Source: Setophaga petechia (Eukaryota > Chordata > Aves > Passeriformes > Parulidae). From it: a DNA stretch of 64,000 bases. Below are positions 11,541 to 23,847 of this stretch, one piece after another; position 1 is the first letter of the stretch, and the number at the start of each line of letters is the position of its first letter. The notes under the pieces were generated by a model. That model did not search any database. It was not told where the DNA came from and was given only the letters and a program-made list of their open reading frames with translations. The stretch is taken from the NCBI GenBank assembly GCA_024362935.1, contig JANCRA010000033.1:8467714-8531713 (forward strand), written 5' to 3'. The position numbers were made by a program, and so were the translations under genes.

Positions 11541-13275
11541 TGAGTGAGGAGGGACAGCGTGGGTGGAGGGCCAGCAGGGTCCCTGTGCTCAGGAAGGGAC
11601 AGTGCCAGGCTGGGCTGGGCACGGCAGAAGGCAGAGCCAGGGCAGTGCCAGAGCCCAGCCTGGGGCTGCCCAGCCCAGCAGGAGCAGGCAGGAGGCCAGC
11701 AGTGAGTCAGGAGCAGCGTGCCCCATGCTGCTCTCCATATTGCTCCCTGCCTCACGCTCCCCTGCGCCCCCGGGCTGGATTTTGTGCATTTTGTGCATTT
11801 TGTGCAAGGTGCCAGTGGTCACAGCAAATGATGATATTATGTTTGGGAGGGAGGCCCTTGAAAGCCGTTCTGAGCCCGGGGTCCAGCAAAGCATAATCTC
11901 AGTTTGATTCTTTGTTTAGTGGGGGATTCAAATCCCAACTTAATTTAATCTTTTGATTTATCCTGCAGGTACTGCCTGATTATATTCCAGGGCCACCAGT
12001 AATAGAAATGCAGGGCTTTATTTATTAATTTATTTTTGCTTTCAGTGAGGAAGGGTTTGGCCAAAGTGGCTGCTGCTGCTCTCTGTGCTGCACTGTGAGT
12101 GAAGAGCTGCATCCATGAGCAGGTGCTGCCCACTGATTCATGTTCATATCTTAGGGTTGCACTAATTTTAGCTCTGCTCTTCAGCTGGGACCTGGGGAGC
12201 AGCACAGGGCTGGAAACTGAGTGGTCAGCCTGGCACCAGGGCTGCAAATGGCCAAAATTCCCCTGGGAAGGGTCAGGGCTGCCAGGGAGCAGGAGGAGAA
12301 TGATGGAGCTCAGGGGGCTCAGCTTCCTGGGCAATCATGGAGAAGTCACTGAAAGCTGCATTTGTGAGGGTTCTGTGTGCATTTAAAGTGACTCTTGGTG
12401 GCATTAAAAGGCAGGACACCAAAGCACAAGTGGAAAGGCAGAATTAACGTGCTGCCATTTCAGGGCTCCCCTGCACTGGAATATTTGGGCACCTCACACA
12501 TTGAGATGAATGGAATTCACTCCCATACCTTGACCAAGCTGGTTTCTGTGTCCTGAAGTCCTTGCAGGATGAGTGCAGTAAAACCAGACCCCAATCAGCC
12601 CCAGTTGTTGCTGCTGTATCAGGAACCTGCAGCATTCCCTGCGTGCTCTCACCTTTGTGTTCCAAGGGGATTTTCTCATTTGCCTCATGCTTCCCTATCT
12701 AGACCTTTAAAATATTAAACACTTTTATTTAATTTTTCCTTTTGCTTTCCCAAACAAGATACACTTCATTCATATTCTTTAAAAAATAAAAAAGGCTGAA
12801 ATTAAATTTTTTAAAACGATATTAAATCTTTAATATTCTCCTATGGATGACAATATAGCCAAGCAGACAAGGACAGCATGAAAATCTCGTGGTATGCCTG
12901 ACAAACATAATGCATTTATATTAAATCTATTGTACAGTGAGAATTTGAAGACTGCAGTGATCAGAGGAAACCATGCAATTGGATTAATAGATAATTTAGG
13001 CTGTAATCCAACAAAGCAGTTAAGCATGTGCTCACTTTTAAGTGTGCACAGCGTTACTTGATGTGAGCTGAGGTAAAACAAGCTGAAAACTAAGCCCATC
13101 CTAAATGTGTTTGTCTGGCTGAGTCAGTGATCTGCACGAGGGAGGGTTTGCAGCTGGAAATCCATGCAGGAGCAAAGTGTGTCCATTTTTCCTGCAATCA
13201 CTGGAGCATCCCCAGCTCGAGTTTCAAAGCAGAACATTTTTATAGGGGGTTAAAACCCAGGGCTGGCCTGCTGCA
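11541..13275. other. Unique non-coding sequence
   Basis: GC-rich at first (11541-11780), with a short triplication of TTTTGTGCA near 11780-11808, then AT-rich from about 12000 and especially 12690-12840. No gene, RNA or transposon was supported. Confidence 0.55.
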
Positions 13276-13770
13276 GAGTGCCCAGCTCCAGATTATCTGA
13301 TGTACCTGCATTCCTGGTTAGACTGAGCTCAGGATAAAGGGATATCACTGTAAAACCGACTGGGGCTGTTAATTCCAGCAGAGTGCCCAACTCCAGATTA
13401 TCTGATGTACCTGCATTCCTGATTTCACTGTAAACCCAGACTGTTAATTCCAGCAGAGTGCCCAGCTCCCAGATTATCTGTTTTACCTGCATTCCTGGTT
13501 AGACTGAGCTCAGGATAATGGGATATCCCTGTAAACCCCAGACTGTTAATTCCAGCAGAGTGCCCAGCTCCAGATTATCTGTTTTACCTGCATTCCTGGT
13601 TAAACTGAGCTCAGGACAATGGGATAACCCTGTAAAACTCAAATGGGGCTGTTCATTCTAACAGAGTGCCCAGCTCCAGATTATCTGATGTACCTGCATT
13701 CCTGGTTAGACTGAGCTCAGGATAATGGGATAACCCTGTAAACCCAGACTGTGGCTGTTCATTCCAGTGC
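13276..13770. repeat. Tandem repeat of about 100 bp, 5 copies with one shortened
   Basis: GAGTGCCCAGCTCCAGATTA-type starts lie at 13276, 13381, 13456, 13558 and 13664. Each unit continues through TACCTGCATTCCTGGTTAGA and a GGATAATGGGATA segment to ATTCCAGCA. The second unit lacks about 25-30 bp of the middle, giving a 75-bp spacing. The units are diverged enough to suggest an older array. Confidence 0.92.
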
Positions 13771-13959
13771 AGATTGTCTGCTCAATAGCTCATAAATGGA
13801 GTTATGTTCCAGCAGAGGCTGTGGGGTGTCCATGGGCAGGGAATGCTCTCTGGGAGATGCTGGCTCTGAGAGCAGCCTGAGCCTCTGGGTGACCTGGGGC
13901 TGTCACCCCAACTCCTCCCTGCCAGCCCCTCCACTTCCCTGGCTCCTGACGCTTCCCAG

Positions 13960-14690
13960 TATTTGTGGCCTTAATTGAGGGACATAACCAAACAGATTTA
14001 TCATGGCAGCCCATAAAAACGACAGAATTCATATGGCAGCATTCTTCATTCTCTCCAATTTGTTTCCCTGAGATCCCCGCAGCAATTTATTTGCTGAATA
14101 CGCGAGTTTTCCTCCTTATGAAAATTACAAATTGTTGTCAAGGTTAACGAGTTAATATTCTCATTCAATATTTATTTTATGGGGGGGAGGGGGGAAGGAA
14201 GAAGAGCGACTGTTCTTCCACTTTCTTCCACGGCAAAGTCTGGTTTCTTAATCAATATGACAAGGACACTGTCCTTTGGATAATACCCTGAATCATCGGG
14301 ACTAAAAAATGAGCTTTATTAATCAACAGCCCCTGATTAATTATTATAAAGTGATGCTCATACATTTCTGTACATTTTAATAATTCCTGCAGAAGGCTAA
14401 CAATGTCCCCAGTGATTTGAAGGCTTTGGGGTTTGAATTTTTCTAAGCAATGTCACAATAAATAGTCCAAGGGTACTACTGCTCGCTCACTAATCCAGTC
14501 TGTTTCAATCCAGCAAATGAGTAAAACCTTCTTTTTCCTATTTCCCATCTATAATTTATCATTTGCATACAAAGTAAGAAGCAGGAATCGGCAGTCTCAT
14601 CAGTTTTCAAAATATCAAGGGACAACTGGGGTGATTTATAGCAGGCTGTATTATCTAGATCATATAACCTGAATATTTCTGTAAAAACAG
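13960..14690. other. Candidate conserved non-coding block
   Basis: Unbroken AT-rich unique sequence with no repeats apart from a G-rich run (GGGGGGGAGGGGGG) at 14160-14174. It has several TAAT and ATTA homeodomain-type cores and motifs such as CAATAAATAG. Its composition contrasts with the CTG/CAG-rich, repeat-laden flanks. Conservation across species is inferred from texture only. An ancient repeat or ordinary AT-rich DNA remain possible. Confidence 0.3.
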
Positions 14691-16294
14691 ACCCATGTAA
14701 TCTCTCAACGAGTGTCTGGCTGGCAGATAAATGTGGTGAAGGTCACTGGGCTGGAGATGTTGGTGCAGACCTGAGTAGCCAAGAGGCTTTTCCTTGCAGA
14801 GATATCCCAGAGCCATCTCCACCAGCACTTTCTGGTGCTGAGAGCCCCTTGCAAGGCTCCCTGAGCCATCAGAGAGCAGGGGCTGTGTTTGCCACCAGGG
14901 AGATGAAGAAGATGCCACCTGTTCCTCCTGCCTGCAGGGCCCTGCTGCAGACACAGCCCTGTGAAAGGAGCTGATGCTCTGCCTTGCCACAGCCCCAAAC
15001 GGTGTCTGACCGGGTGACCACAGCTGGGGAGTGCTGGTGTCCTTCAGAGCCTGTCCCCAGCCACAGGGCAGGGCCATGCATGGCTGTGGGGCAGATTTAG
15101 TGACAAATCAGAGTGAGTTTATTGAAATAGTGCAGGTTTCAGAATGGCCAGGCATGAAGCTTTCTCCAGCACTGGTTCTGAGCTGTTTATTCTTCAGACC
15201 AGACATGTCCCAGCCTGGCCTCCTGCTCTGTGAGATGTGCCCAGCTCTGGCTGCTCAGAGGATGCTCTTACAGCACCGTGTCTGTGATAAACGACTCCAG
15301 GCCTCCAAAGGCAGCAGCCTCTCGTGTTTGTGCTTTAAAATAACGAGTTTGCATTGTGAGAAAACTCAGTGGCCTTCTCCCAGCCTTCCTGCAATGAATG
15401 CTTTAGTTCCCATCAGAGCCCTGGTCCCTCCCAAGGCAGGTCCCAGGAGTTTTTCCCAGGGAGGTGTTACAATGTGTGCTGGTCACCCACGGGTTATTGG
15501 GGCTTGGCTTCTCCATTTCTGCTCTCATTCCAGGATGTCAATAATGAGCTCCCTCTTCACTTTATTAATTTGAACCTCTGGACAAAATGTCAGTGCTGGG
15601 GGATGCTCTGCAGCCAGCAGCCCTCCTGCATTCTGCCCTCCAGAAAGGCGGGCTCTGATCACAGATAAGGAAAATGAGATTAGGATGTTAGCTTTCTCAA
15701 GAGATAACAGCAGTCTAGGTCATAAAACTACCATATGGCAGATTTGGCAGTCTTTCCAGAGGTCCATGGTTTAATTATCACACAGACAGATTCACTCCCC
15801 ACTCGCAAATGCCTGGGTCCTCCTGTGGCCAGGGCTGGAGATGCAATTAAGGGCAGAGCAGCGTTTGCTTGGCTGCAGCAGAAATGACCTTACTGTGGCC
15901 AGCGCTGTCACCTCCTAACATTTCACTCGTGATTAAGTTTATCATTTCAAACAAACAACAGAAAATGTCAGGTCTCTGGTCTGTTTAACACGCGGGAGGA
16001 GGGGAGAGCAGCATAAACCAGGACTGAGCCAAGCTGGAGAGCTTTTGCTCTGAAAAGAAATTCAAAGTTGACAACTACATCAGAGGAGAGGGATAGCTCT
16101 GCAGGCAGAGTCTGCTGTTCTGGGCGAGCCTTTTTGTTTCTTGTATCAAATGCTCTGGTGTTGCCTGTGCTTGCAGCCCTTTTTGCCTGTCTTTATTTCA
16201 CCCTCAGTTTCACACTCAGCCCCTGGTGTGTTCTGGTTTGCTGCTGTCCCTCCTGCTCCCCTGTGAGCTCTGTTACACAGCCAGCATGGAGAGG
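14691..16294. other. Unique non-coding sequence
   Basis: Mixed sequence without tandem arrays. The frame at 14655-15077 (-) and the one at 15031-15573 (+, 180 codons) overlap each other and show no known domains or flanking splice consensus. Nothing was accepted as a gene. Confidence 0.55.
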
Positions 16295-16999
16295 TCTGGC
16301 AGCGTTCACAGGGGTTGTTGGATGAGCAAGAGATGAGAATGTTGACTCCATGTTCAGAAGGCTTGATTTATTATTTTATTTTTAATATATATTTTTATAT
16401 ATTAAATATATATCAAAAATATATTTAATATTTTAATATATATTAATTTATATGATATATAATATATTATATTAATATATAATTAATTTTATTTAATATT
16501 TTAATATATATTAAAAGTATATCATAATTATTTTATTTTAATATATATTTATATATATAAAATATATATTAAAAATAAAATAATATATTTTATTATATAT
16601 AAATGATTCTTTTATTGTTAATATATATATTTGTATATATTAAATATATATATTAAAAAGAAAATAGTAAATCAAGAAATACTAAAAAGATACTAAATAC
16701 TAAAATACTAAGTACTAAACACTAATACTAAAAAGAAATAGAAGGAAAGGTTTCCTCAGAATGCTGGCTAAGAATAGAATAGAAAAGAATGATAACAAAA
16801 GGCAGCTCTCTCAGACTCTGAGATAATTCGGCCTTGATTGGCCATTAATTATAAACATCCAGGATGGGCCAATCAAAAACCCACCAGTTGCACTCCACAG
16901 CAGCAGATAACCATTGTTTGCATTTTGTTTCTGAGGCCTCAGCTCCTCAGAAGGGACAAAATCCTAAGAAAAGATCTTCACAAAAAGATGTCTGCGACA
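16295..16999 (-). mobile_element. Solo LTR of a passerine-type endogenous retrovirus, AT-expanded
   Basis: Read on the minus strand, the element begins TGTCGCAGACATCTTTTTGT and continues through AACAATGGTTATCTGCTGC and a GATTGGCC...GGCCAATC pair. It then enters an AT-rich block with AATAAA sequences and ends with a CATGGAGTCAACATTCTCAT segment. I recognise this layout from songbird LTRs; no search was run. The element is about 705 bp, and much of it (16365-16665) is TATA-type low-complexity sequence, so it is probably longer than its ancestor. No gag, pol or env remnant lies next to it, so it is a solo LTR left by recombination. Confidence 0.8.
16365..16740. repeat. AT-rich low-complexity expansion inside the LTR
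   Basis: About 300 bp consisting almost only of TATAT/AATAT/TTAAA combinations, followed by an ACTAAA(A)TACTAA mini-array at 16675-16735. It occupies the position of the AT-rich polyadenylation region of the LTR and seems to have grown by slippage after insertion. Confidence 0.85.
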
Positions 17000-17159
17000 G
17001 AGAGGAGGAGGATTGCAGGGACTGCCTGCAGGGAAATGAGGATTTCACCTGCTCTGGATGGCTCTGGGCTGGTTTGCTGTGGGTCTGCCCCACACAGGGC
17101 CCTGGGCAGCCCAGAGGAGCACAGGGGGGTTGGTGTGGGTGGTGTCCACCAGCCTGGAG

Positions 17160-17660
17160 GGATGGATGATGGATGGATGGATGGATGATGGATGGATGGA
17201 TGGATGGATGATGGATGGATGGATGATGGATGATGGATTATGGATGGATGGATGGATGGATGATGGATGGATTGATGGATGGATGGATGATGGATGATGG
17301 ATGGATGGATGGATGGATGGATTATGGATGGATGGATGGATGGATGGATGGATGATGGGTGGATGGATGGATGGATGGATGGATGGATGATGGATGGATG
17401 ATGGATGGATGGATGGATGGATGGATGATGGGTGGATGGATGGATGGATGGATGGATGGATGATGGATGGATGATGGATGGATGATGGATGGATGATGGA
17501 TGGATGGATGGATGGATGGATGGATGGATGATGGATGGATGGATGGATGGATGATGGATGGATGATGGATGGATGAATGATGGATGGATGGATGATGGAT
17601 GGATGGATGGATGGATGGATGGATGGATGGATGGATGGATGGATGGATGGATGGATGGAT
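17160..17660. repeat. (GGAT)n microsatellite of about 500 bp
   Basis: Almost pure GGAT tetranucleotides interrupted by regular GATGATGG steps, which give a loose higher-order pattern of (GGAT)3-5 plus GAT. Rare interruptions are TTAT and GGGT. The last 60 bp (from 17597) are uninterrupted and are probably the youngest and least stable part. Open frames reading as His-Pro-Ser-Ile on minus and Asp-Gly-Trp-Met on plus are artefacts. Confidence 0.97.
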
Positions 17661-18289
17661 CTGGGGCTTTACAGCTGCCATAGCCAGGGGAGCTCCTCCC
17701 TTTGCTGAGGATGTGCAGTGGGATGGCAGGGAGGTGACAGCTGTCCTCATCAAACAGAGAGCAGCTTGTAAAAAGTGTCCTCATGTGGACCAAGCTTCTC
17801 TAGAAGCAAATTCACTGGAGTTCCTCATGTCCTTCTGTTGGTATTGCAAGACTGAATCATGAGTTAATTCAACCCACTGGCAAATAAGAAATCACCTCCT
17901 GCAGTTGTTTAGTGTGCAGCTGTAACAATGAGGATCCTCTGGAGCACCATCAGAGCCCAGGGTGGTCTCTGGGGTTTTTGGAGGCTGGCATCACCCAGAG
18001 GGAAGGATGCCCACCCCAAATGTCTGCTCCAGTCAGGAGGATGAAAGTGTTCCTGGAGCCAACCAATCTGTAATGAGCCCAGAAAATGGTAAATTGTAGG
18101 AAGTGATAATGGGTCAGTAGTGAATTTATGGGTGCAGGGGAGATTCTTTGCAAATGGAATTAAATCTCAGCCCTGTGCTGGGTGTGTTCAGGCTGGGTGT
18201 GGGTGAGCACCTCCTGGCTGTTGTTGTTTTTACCTTCTGCAGGATCTGAGAGCCCTGGGCTGCAGGGACAGCTCCTCTTTCCCCACATC
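17661..18289. other. Unique non-coding sequence
   Basis: Non-repetitive sequence after the GGAT array. No gene or mobile element was recognised. Confidence 0.55.
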
Positions 18290-18640
18290 CTGCCTGATTT
18301 TATGCAAACCCGTGGAGAGCGAGTTCAGTTCATAGGCATGTTCATGTCCAATTAAAAAGTAATAGATCTGAAGCACATATAACAAATCAAAAGAATGGAA
18401 TACTGTCAAAGCCAAGAATTAAAATCCAGCCACACAGGCCACCAGGCTTCACCAGACTATAAAAAATCATTTTTAATATATATTTAATTTCTGAATCTTT
18501 ACAATGAACAAAACATATTGAAATCCACCCTCACTCTAGCCAAGGCTATATAAAAATATCACTTTTCATTATTAGGGTTTTTTAATATTCAGGGGCTTCC
18601 TAAAGCCGGGATTTTAACAAATACAACAAATTGTATGAGA
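18290..18640. other. Candidate conserved non-coding block
   Basis: AT-rich unique sequence containing CCAATTAAAAAG, TTTTTAATATATATTTAATT and TCATTATTAGGG, with no local repeats. It is flanked by more GC-rich, CTG-laden DNA. The assignment rests on composition and complexity only. Confidence 0.25.
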
Positions 18641-20904
18641 CACCTGATGAGATTGAGAGTGAGCACCAAACAATGTGAGGTGTCTCACCTGTGCTCAGCT
18701 GCTGCTGAGCAGAGGCAGTTTTGGGGCTGGAGAAGGAGCTCCTGATTGTTCCTGGCTGCTCATTTCCAGGGATAAAATATGAAACATCAGCTGGCCAGAA
18801 ACTCTGTGGAATTTTAATTATGAACTCTGCTCTCAGTTATTTGTATTTTTAATGCGCCGAGTTTTAAGGGATGTGTTCAGGCCAAGATGAATTAGGTGGG
18901 ACATGAGGACAAAATAAAAAGATGGCTCCTATCTAAAGCAAGCCTTCTATTTCCCTTTTCTTTCACCAAAGTAACAATGCAGGTGCAGCTCCTAGAGCTG
19001 GAAATCTTCTCCCACCCCTATTTATAATGTCCCCAATTCTCTATTTCCTTATGGAGTCAGCAAAGGCCAAAAAATTCATAAAAAATTTAGTGGCGAGAGA
19101 GATAGCATTACTGCTTTTAAGTAAAGTCTATGAAAGGAGCATGAGATCAGCATAAAAATAAATCAGGCTAAATTTAAATCTTTGGACACTAAAAACTCAA
19201 ACTATTGGAATGTGGAGAGAAGATTTATTGATGTGGAGAATGCATGGAGAGAGCCATCAGCATGGACCCAGCCTCCAGGAGAGAGAAGCAGGGGTGGAGT
19301 AGGGAAAAAATGCTTTGTGTGAGGGTTGGATCAGAAACCCCCTGAGTTCTTTGGTGGATAATCCAGGATTTCCTGGTGAACTCAAGGATAACCTGATTTT
19401 TGCCTTGGAACCCATGGATTGTTGAGTGTGGCCCCTCAGTTTATCCCAGTGTGGGGACAGCAGTGTTTTATTGCATAAATAAGATCAAGGAAATAAAGGA
19501 AAGGGTTCTGCCTGTGTGAGAGCTCTGAGACCTGCCAGGGATGGCCAATAAATATCATTTTTTATCACTTGCCCATTGAACCACGGGCTCAAACCAGCCC
19601 CAGCCCCAGTCCTGGTGGCTTGCTTTGACTTTGGGAGCTGAAGAGTTCCCATTTTTGTCCTGCTGCCCTCTGTGTGCTCTTGGTGGGACACTTTTCCCCC
19701 TTGTTAGAGTTGTTAATTGGCTGCAGGCTGTCTCTCACCTCTGCAGTTGTTGCAGGTGTTGGTGCAGGATTGGCCAAACTCCCTGGAAGAGGCATTAATT
19801 GGGATGGAGGGGAGAGGGGGTGGGAGAGAATCACGGGAAGGTTTTCCATTCTTATGTGTCAGAATATCCTAATTCAAACCCAAATGGGAATCCACCATTC
19901 TGGGGGATTCACACAGCTCCAGGTAAACAACTAATGAGCAGCCTGCCAGTTTCATTTTTATCAAGAGCCCTCAGAGATTCAACTGTGCCATTTCATAAAA
20001 TATGCAGATGATAGTGGAGGGAGAATAGCAAAGGCTTTGAAAATGATTCACACAACCTAAAAATGATGTTGAAAAGGGAGGAATTAAATATTCACAAAGT
20101 GTGAGAAATTAAGGCATATTAACTGTTAGAATGTGGAAATGAAGTGACTAACATGCACAGAGCTGATGAGAACTAGATGATTACAGATCTGTCAAAAGTT
20201 TCTAATTCTGACACAGTGTGATGTCGAGGTGCTACTTGGCTGGTAAGGGCAAAAAATTAGGTATGGGACAAGGAATGCAGAGCTGGCAGATCAGAGTCAG
20301 AGGCGGGCAGACAGCGCCGTGATTAACATCAGCTCAGTCCTGGAGCAAGGGTGAGCTCTCAGCTTGCAAAATGAATACTAATTATGGTTACAAACAGAAC
20401 ACAAGGGGCTCGATTCATCAGCTCCAGGAGGGGTGGTGTAATGAGTTAGTCGAGGGAAAAAAGTCACCTAGGGCCAGATTTGTCTCAGTGCTGAGCTCTG
20501 GCTTACACCAGGGATGGATTTGACCCCTGGGATATGAGAGCTGGAAGTTTTGCTCTTCTGTAATTAATCAGGGGTTTATCTGGTGCTGCAGTTGGGATGG
20601 AGGGGAGGAAAGGTTGCTGGCAGATGGATTCATGCAGGGGTGGGGCAAAAGAATAAAGAATAATCATTGTAAAAAGAAGCTTGGAGTGCCCACAGCAGGG
20701 GAAGTCTCTCGTGTTGTTCTGGCAGGGCAGGGACACGGCTCCACCTCCTCCCACCCTGGGAGCAGTGCTGGGCCAGGGGGTGCCCACAGCTGGGGCTCCC
20801 TCCTGAAATCCCCCTCTGGAAGCTCCATTTGTGTCCCCACATGCAGACCTTGGGGCTGGACCTCTCCAGCCTTGTGCCAGCACCACCTCCTCAGCCCAGC
20901 TGGG
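18641..20904. other. Unique non-coding sequence
   Basis: Mixed sequence with AT-rich parts at 18830-19210 and 19980-20400. No tandem array, transposon or convincing exon was seen. Confidence 0.55.
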
Positions 20905-21425
20905 CTTGGAGCGGGTTTGGAGCCCTTTTTGGCTTTGGGGAGCACTGGATGGTCCTGTCCATGTGGAAATGGATAATTCCCAGTGAGGAGCTGGGCTTGG
21001 AGCCCTTTTTGGCTCTTTGGGGAGCACTGGGCTGTCCTGTCCACGTGGAAATGGATAACACCCAGTCAGGAACTGGGTTTGGAGTGGGTTTGGAGCCCTT
21101 TTTGGCTCTTTGAGGAGCACTGGGTTGTCCTGTCCATGTAGAAATGGATAACACCCAGTGAGGAGCTGGGCTTGGAGCCCTTTTTGGTTTTGGGGAGCAC
21201 TGGATGGTCCTGTCCATGTGGAAATGGATAATTCCCAGTGAGGAGCTGTGCTTGGAGTGGGTTTGGAGCCCTTTTTGGTTCTTTGAGGAGCACTGGGTTT
21301 TCCTGTCCATGTGGAAATGGATGACACCCAGTGAGGAGCTGGGTCTGGAGCCCTTTTTGGCTTTGAGGAGCACTGAGCTGTCCTGACCCTGTAGAAATGA
21401 ATGATTCCCAGTGAGGGGCTGGGTG
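20905..21425. repeat. Minisatellite with 80-93-bp units, about 6 copies
   Basis: TCCTGTCCATGTGGAAATGG or a close variant recurs near 20953, 21039, 21132, 21212, 21304 and 21383. Units share CTTGGAGCCCTTTTTGGCT and GAGGAGCTGGG segments. Period differences come mainly from presence or absence of a GAGCGGGTTTG-like insert. Minus-strand open frames of 126-274 codons here are repetitive artefacts. Confidence 0.93.
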
Positions 21426-22724
21426 TGATGGCTTTCCCTTGGGCTGCCCATAGGAGATGCCATCTGGGAGCTGTCCAGCCACTGCTGCAGTTTCTGTGCC
21501 CTCCCTGACCCCCGAGGGCTCTGCAGTGCAGGCAGTGAAACCTGTGCAGGAATCTCCTGAGGCTGATTCATATTTTCCCTTTTTTTCACTGAAAAAATTC
21601 CTGCACATTCCCTGCAGTGTGCACAGCTGAGCTGTGTCCAGCTTGCACCAACAGTGTTCAAACTGGGGACTTACACCCTGTAGTACCCTGTGAGTAACTC
21701 CTCACTGGATTGCCATGACGAGCAATGAGAACCCTCAACAAATAATTTTTTTTTTGATTAAACCATATCAGTAGCATCTCAATACCTTCCAGAGACAAAA
21801 AGAGCTTGAGATATTATTAAAAAAGAAGAAGTGATAGTCGTGGATGCCAAAGAGAGGTGGCACCAGGGATGTGTTCTGCATCCCTAATTTCTTGGAGAGC
21901 CTTTCCTGTGCTCATAATCAGGAGACAAACATAAACTCAAAGGTCACAAAAAGACTGAGCCTGGTGAGGTGGATGTTCTGAATATATTAGGTATGTAAAG
22001 CAATATTGTGGCCCATCCAAACTAGAATTAGTGGTAATTATTATATAATATGTAATGATGGGATTTAAATGGCTAACACATTTTCTCTGCTGAGATCATT
22101 TAGACATGATTCATATAAATGATTAAATTAATAGATCTTCCTCTTTTAAGACTGCTAGGCAGCTTAAACTAAATTTCTCAACAGAGACTGATCCCAGTGA
22201 AATAATATTAATAGAAAATGGAAGAAGAATTTCTGAGAAGTGGGTAAATATATGATGGAGTTTGAGGAAATTTCTATAGACATCTTTGCCGACCAAAATA
22301 CTTCCCAGATTTAAATATTCTCTAGAAATAACCCATCAAGGACTTTGGAAGGTGAAAGAACAACAATCCTAACTTTCCTTGAAAGAAAAGAATGGCAAAA
22401 TGTGCTGGAAGACAGGGACTTAAAGGATCACTGTCTACTTAGTTTGGGCTTAAACATTAGGCTTTTCATAACACTAAATGGTTTTACAAAACCTAATGTG
22501 AATAGAAATGTTTTTCTTGTTCCTTTTCCGAATGGAATTTCCATAGAAGTCCCCTCTGCAGTGCTTGACAGGAGCCCTGTGCTCCCCACTGAGAGCAAGG
22601 ACAGGGAAATGGGTGGGGATGGGGTTTTGAACAGGCTGGGGCAGCCACTGCCCAAACCCAGTGAGTTAAGTGCTCAGATCTGAGATATTTGAGCCTATTT
22701 GGGCATTTCAGCTCCAAGGTGCAG
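21426..22724. other. Unique non-coding sequence
   Basis: AT-rich sequence at about 21720-22340, then mixed. A 112-codon frame at 22345-22683 (+) is the only open frame in a non-repetitive part with a fairly ordinary amino-acid mix. It has no recognisable domain, no clear flanking splice sites and no partner exons, so it was not called. Confidence 0.5.
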
Positions 22725-22850
22725 GCACCCAGGTGGCCTCAGGAGCTCTGAGCAGTCTGGGCTGGGGAAGGTGTCCCTGCCCCTGGCAGGGGTGGGGTGG
22801 GATGAGGTTTAAGGTCTCTCCCAACCCAAACCAGTCAGGGATCCCATAAA
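22725..22850 (+). mobile_element. CR1 LINE 3'-end fragment
   Basis: The segment GGGGAAGGTGTCCCTGCCCC, then GGCAGGGGTGG and TTTAAGGTCTCTCCCAACCC, matches the well-known 3' end of avian CR1 retrotransposons on the plus strand. The terminal octamer repeat is degenerate (AACCAGTCAGGGATCCC). The fragment is short and 5'-truncated, as most CR1 copies are, and carries no intact coding sequence. Confidence 0.75.
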
Positions 22851-23847
22851 AACCAGTCCTGGGCAATCCTGGGGAGTTTTGCCACCAGCTTGCTGCCTCC
22901 TCACCCCCTCCCACCTTGTCCCTGCTGCAGGTGAGAGGCAGAGCCTTTGCTGCTCAGGATTTGTGGGGTTTTGGGTGCACAGTCACCCCCTGGCCTCCCC
23001 GGGGTGCAGGGTTTGCACCATTCCCTGCAGGGGGATTGCTTGGGCATCAGCACCAGCTGCTGGGCTGAGCATCACTGCAGCCAGCAGAGCTTCCTGCAGG
23101 GCCCTGTCCTGCCCAGCACAGGCACAGGAGGGGGATGAGACCCCCCAGGCTCAGGTTTAGCCCCAGGCTGTGCCCACTCCCCACTGTGCTGGTCGCAGAG
23201 CTGTTTGCTGTGTGCCCTGCTGGCACAGCCCTGCCAGCTCCAGCTCTCTCCTTGCTCACACTGAGCATTTGATGGCTCTGCAGAGCCTTGGAGCACTCCA
23301 AGGAAGGAAGCATTTTATTTTAGTGCAGCTCTGTAGCAGTGCTATCACACCAGAAGGAATTTCATAAAGCATCATTTGTCTTTGGGGTTTTTTTGTGTTG
23401 CTTAGGAAAGTGCAAATGGAAATTTGGGCAGCTCTGTCCCAGAGGGTTACCCAGGTGCTGCACACCAAGTGGTCCTGCTATTTCTGTTGTTAAATTCATC
23501 TTTGTTTCTCATCCTAAATATTCCCCTTTTCTGCTTAGAAGGTTAAAAATACCTGGAGCTGTGAGTCTGGCCTATTTACTACAGAATCCATGAGTCATGC
23601 ACTACACTGGAGTCTGAAATATCACAGGGCATTATTCACTGGGAGCTCAGCAAAAGGATGGCAAAATCTGCCCTCCAAGGCTGGAGGTTCCAAATCTGAG
23701 TGCTCTGGGGAGCTGCTCTTCCAGCAGAAATAAATGCAGGAGGGACAGCAGCTCTCTGGGACTGGGCATTTGCAGATGGATCAACTGGGATTGCTGGGGC
23801 TGAGCCCTGTGTGATGGATTAGCTCTGTTTCATAATAGCTGTCATTT
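22851..23847. other. Unique non-coding sequence
   Basis: GC-rich to about 23260, then mixed. No gene, RNA or array was supported. Confidence 0.55.

Larger units (their letters stand above)
16289..17005. repeat. 6-bp target-site duplication flanking an LTR
   Basis: GAGAGG occurs at 16289-16294 immediately before the LTR and again at 17000-17005 immediately after it. An exact 6-bp duplication matches the integration footprint of alpha/beta-like (ERVK-type) retroviruses, and it fixes both element ends. A chance match is possible because the sequence is a simple purine hexamer. Confidence 0.65.

Noticed and set aside
16978..17793. 271-codon His/Pro/Ser/Ile frame
   Set aside because: Reading of the GGAT microsatellite; the flanks are LTR sequence and unique non-coding DNA.
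22345..22683. 112-codon plus-strand frame in non-repetitive sequence
   Set aside because: Amino-acid content is fairly ordinary, but there is no recognised family, no clear splice sites and no adjoining exons. A CR1 fragment begins just downstream. A codon-conservation test against another bird would settle it.
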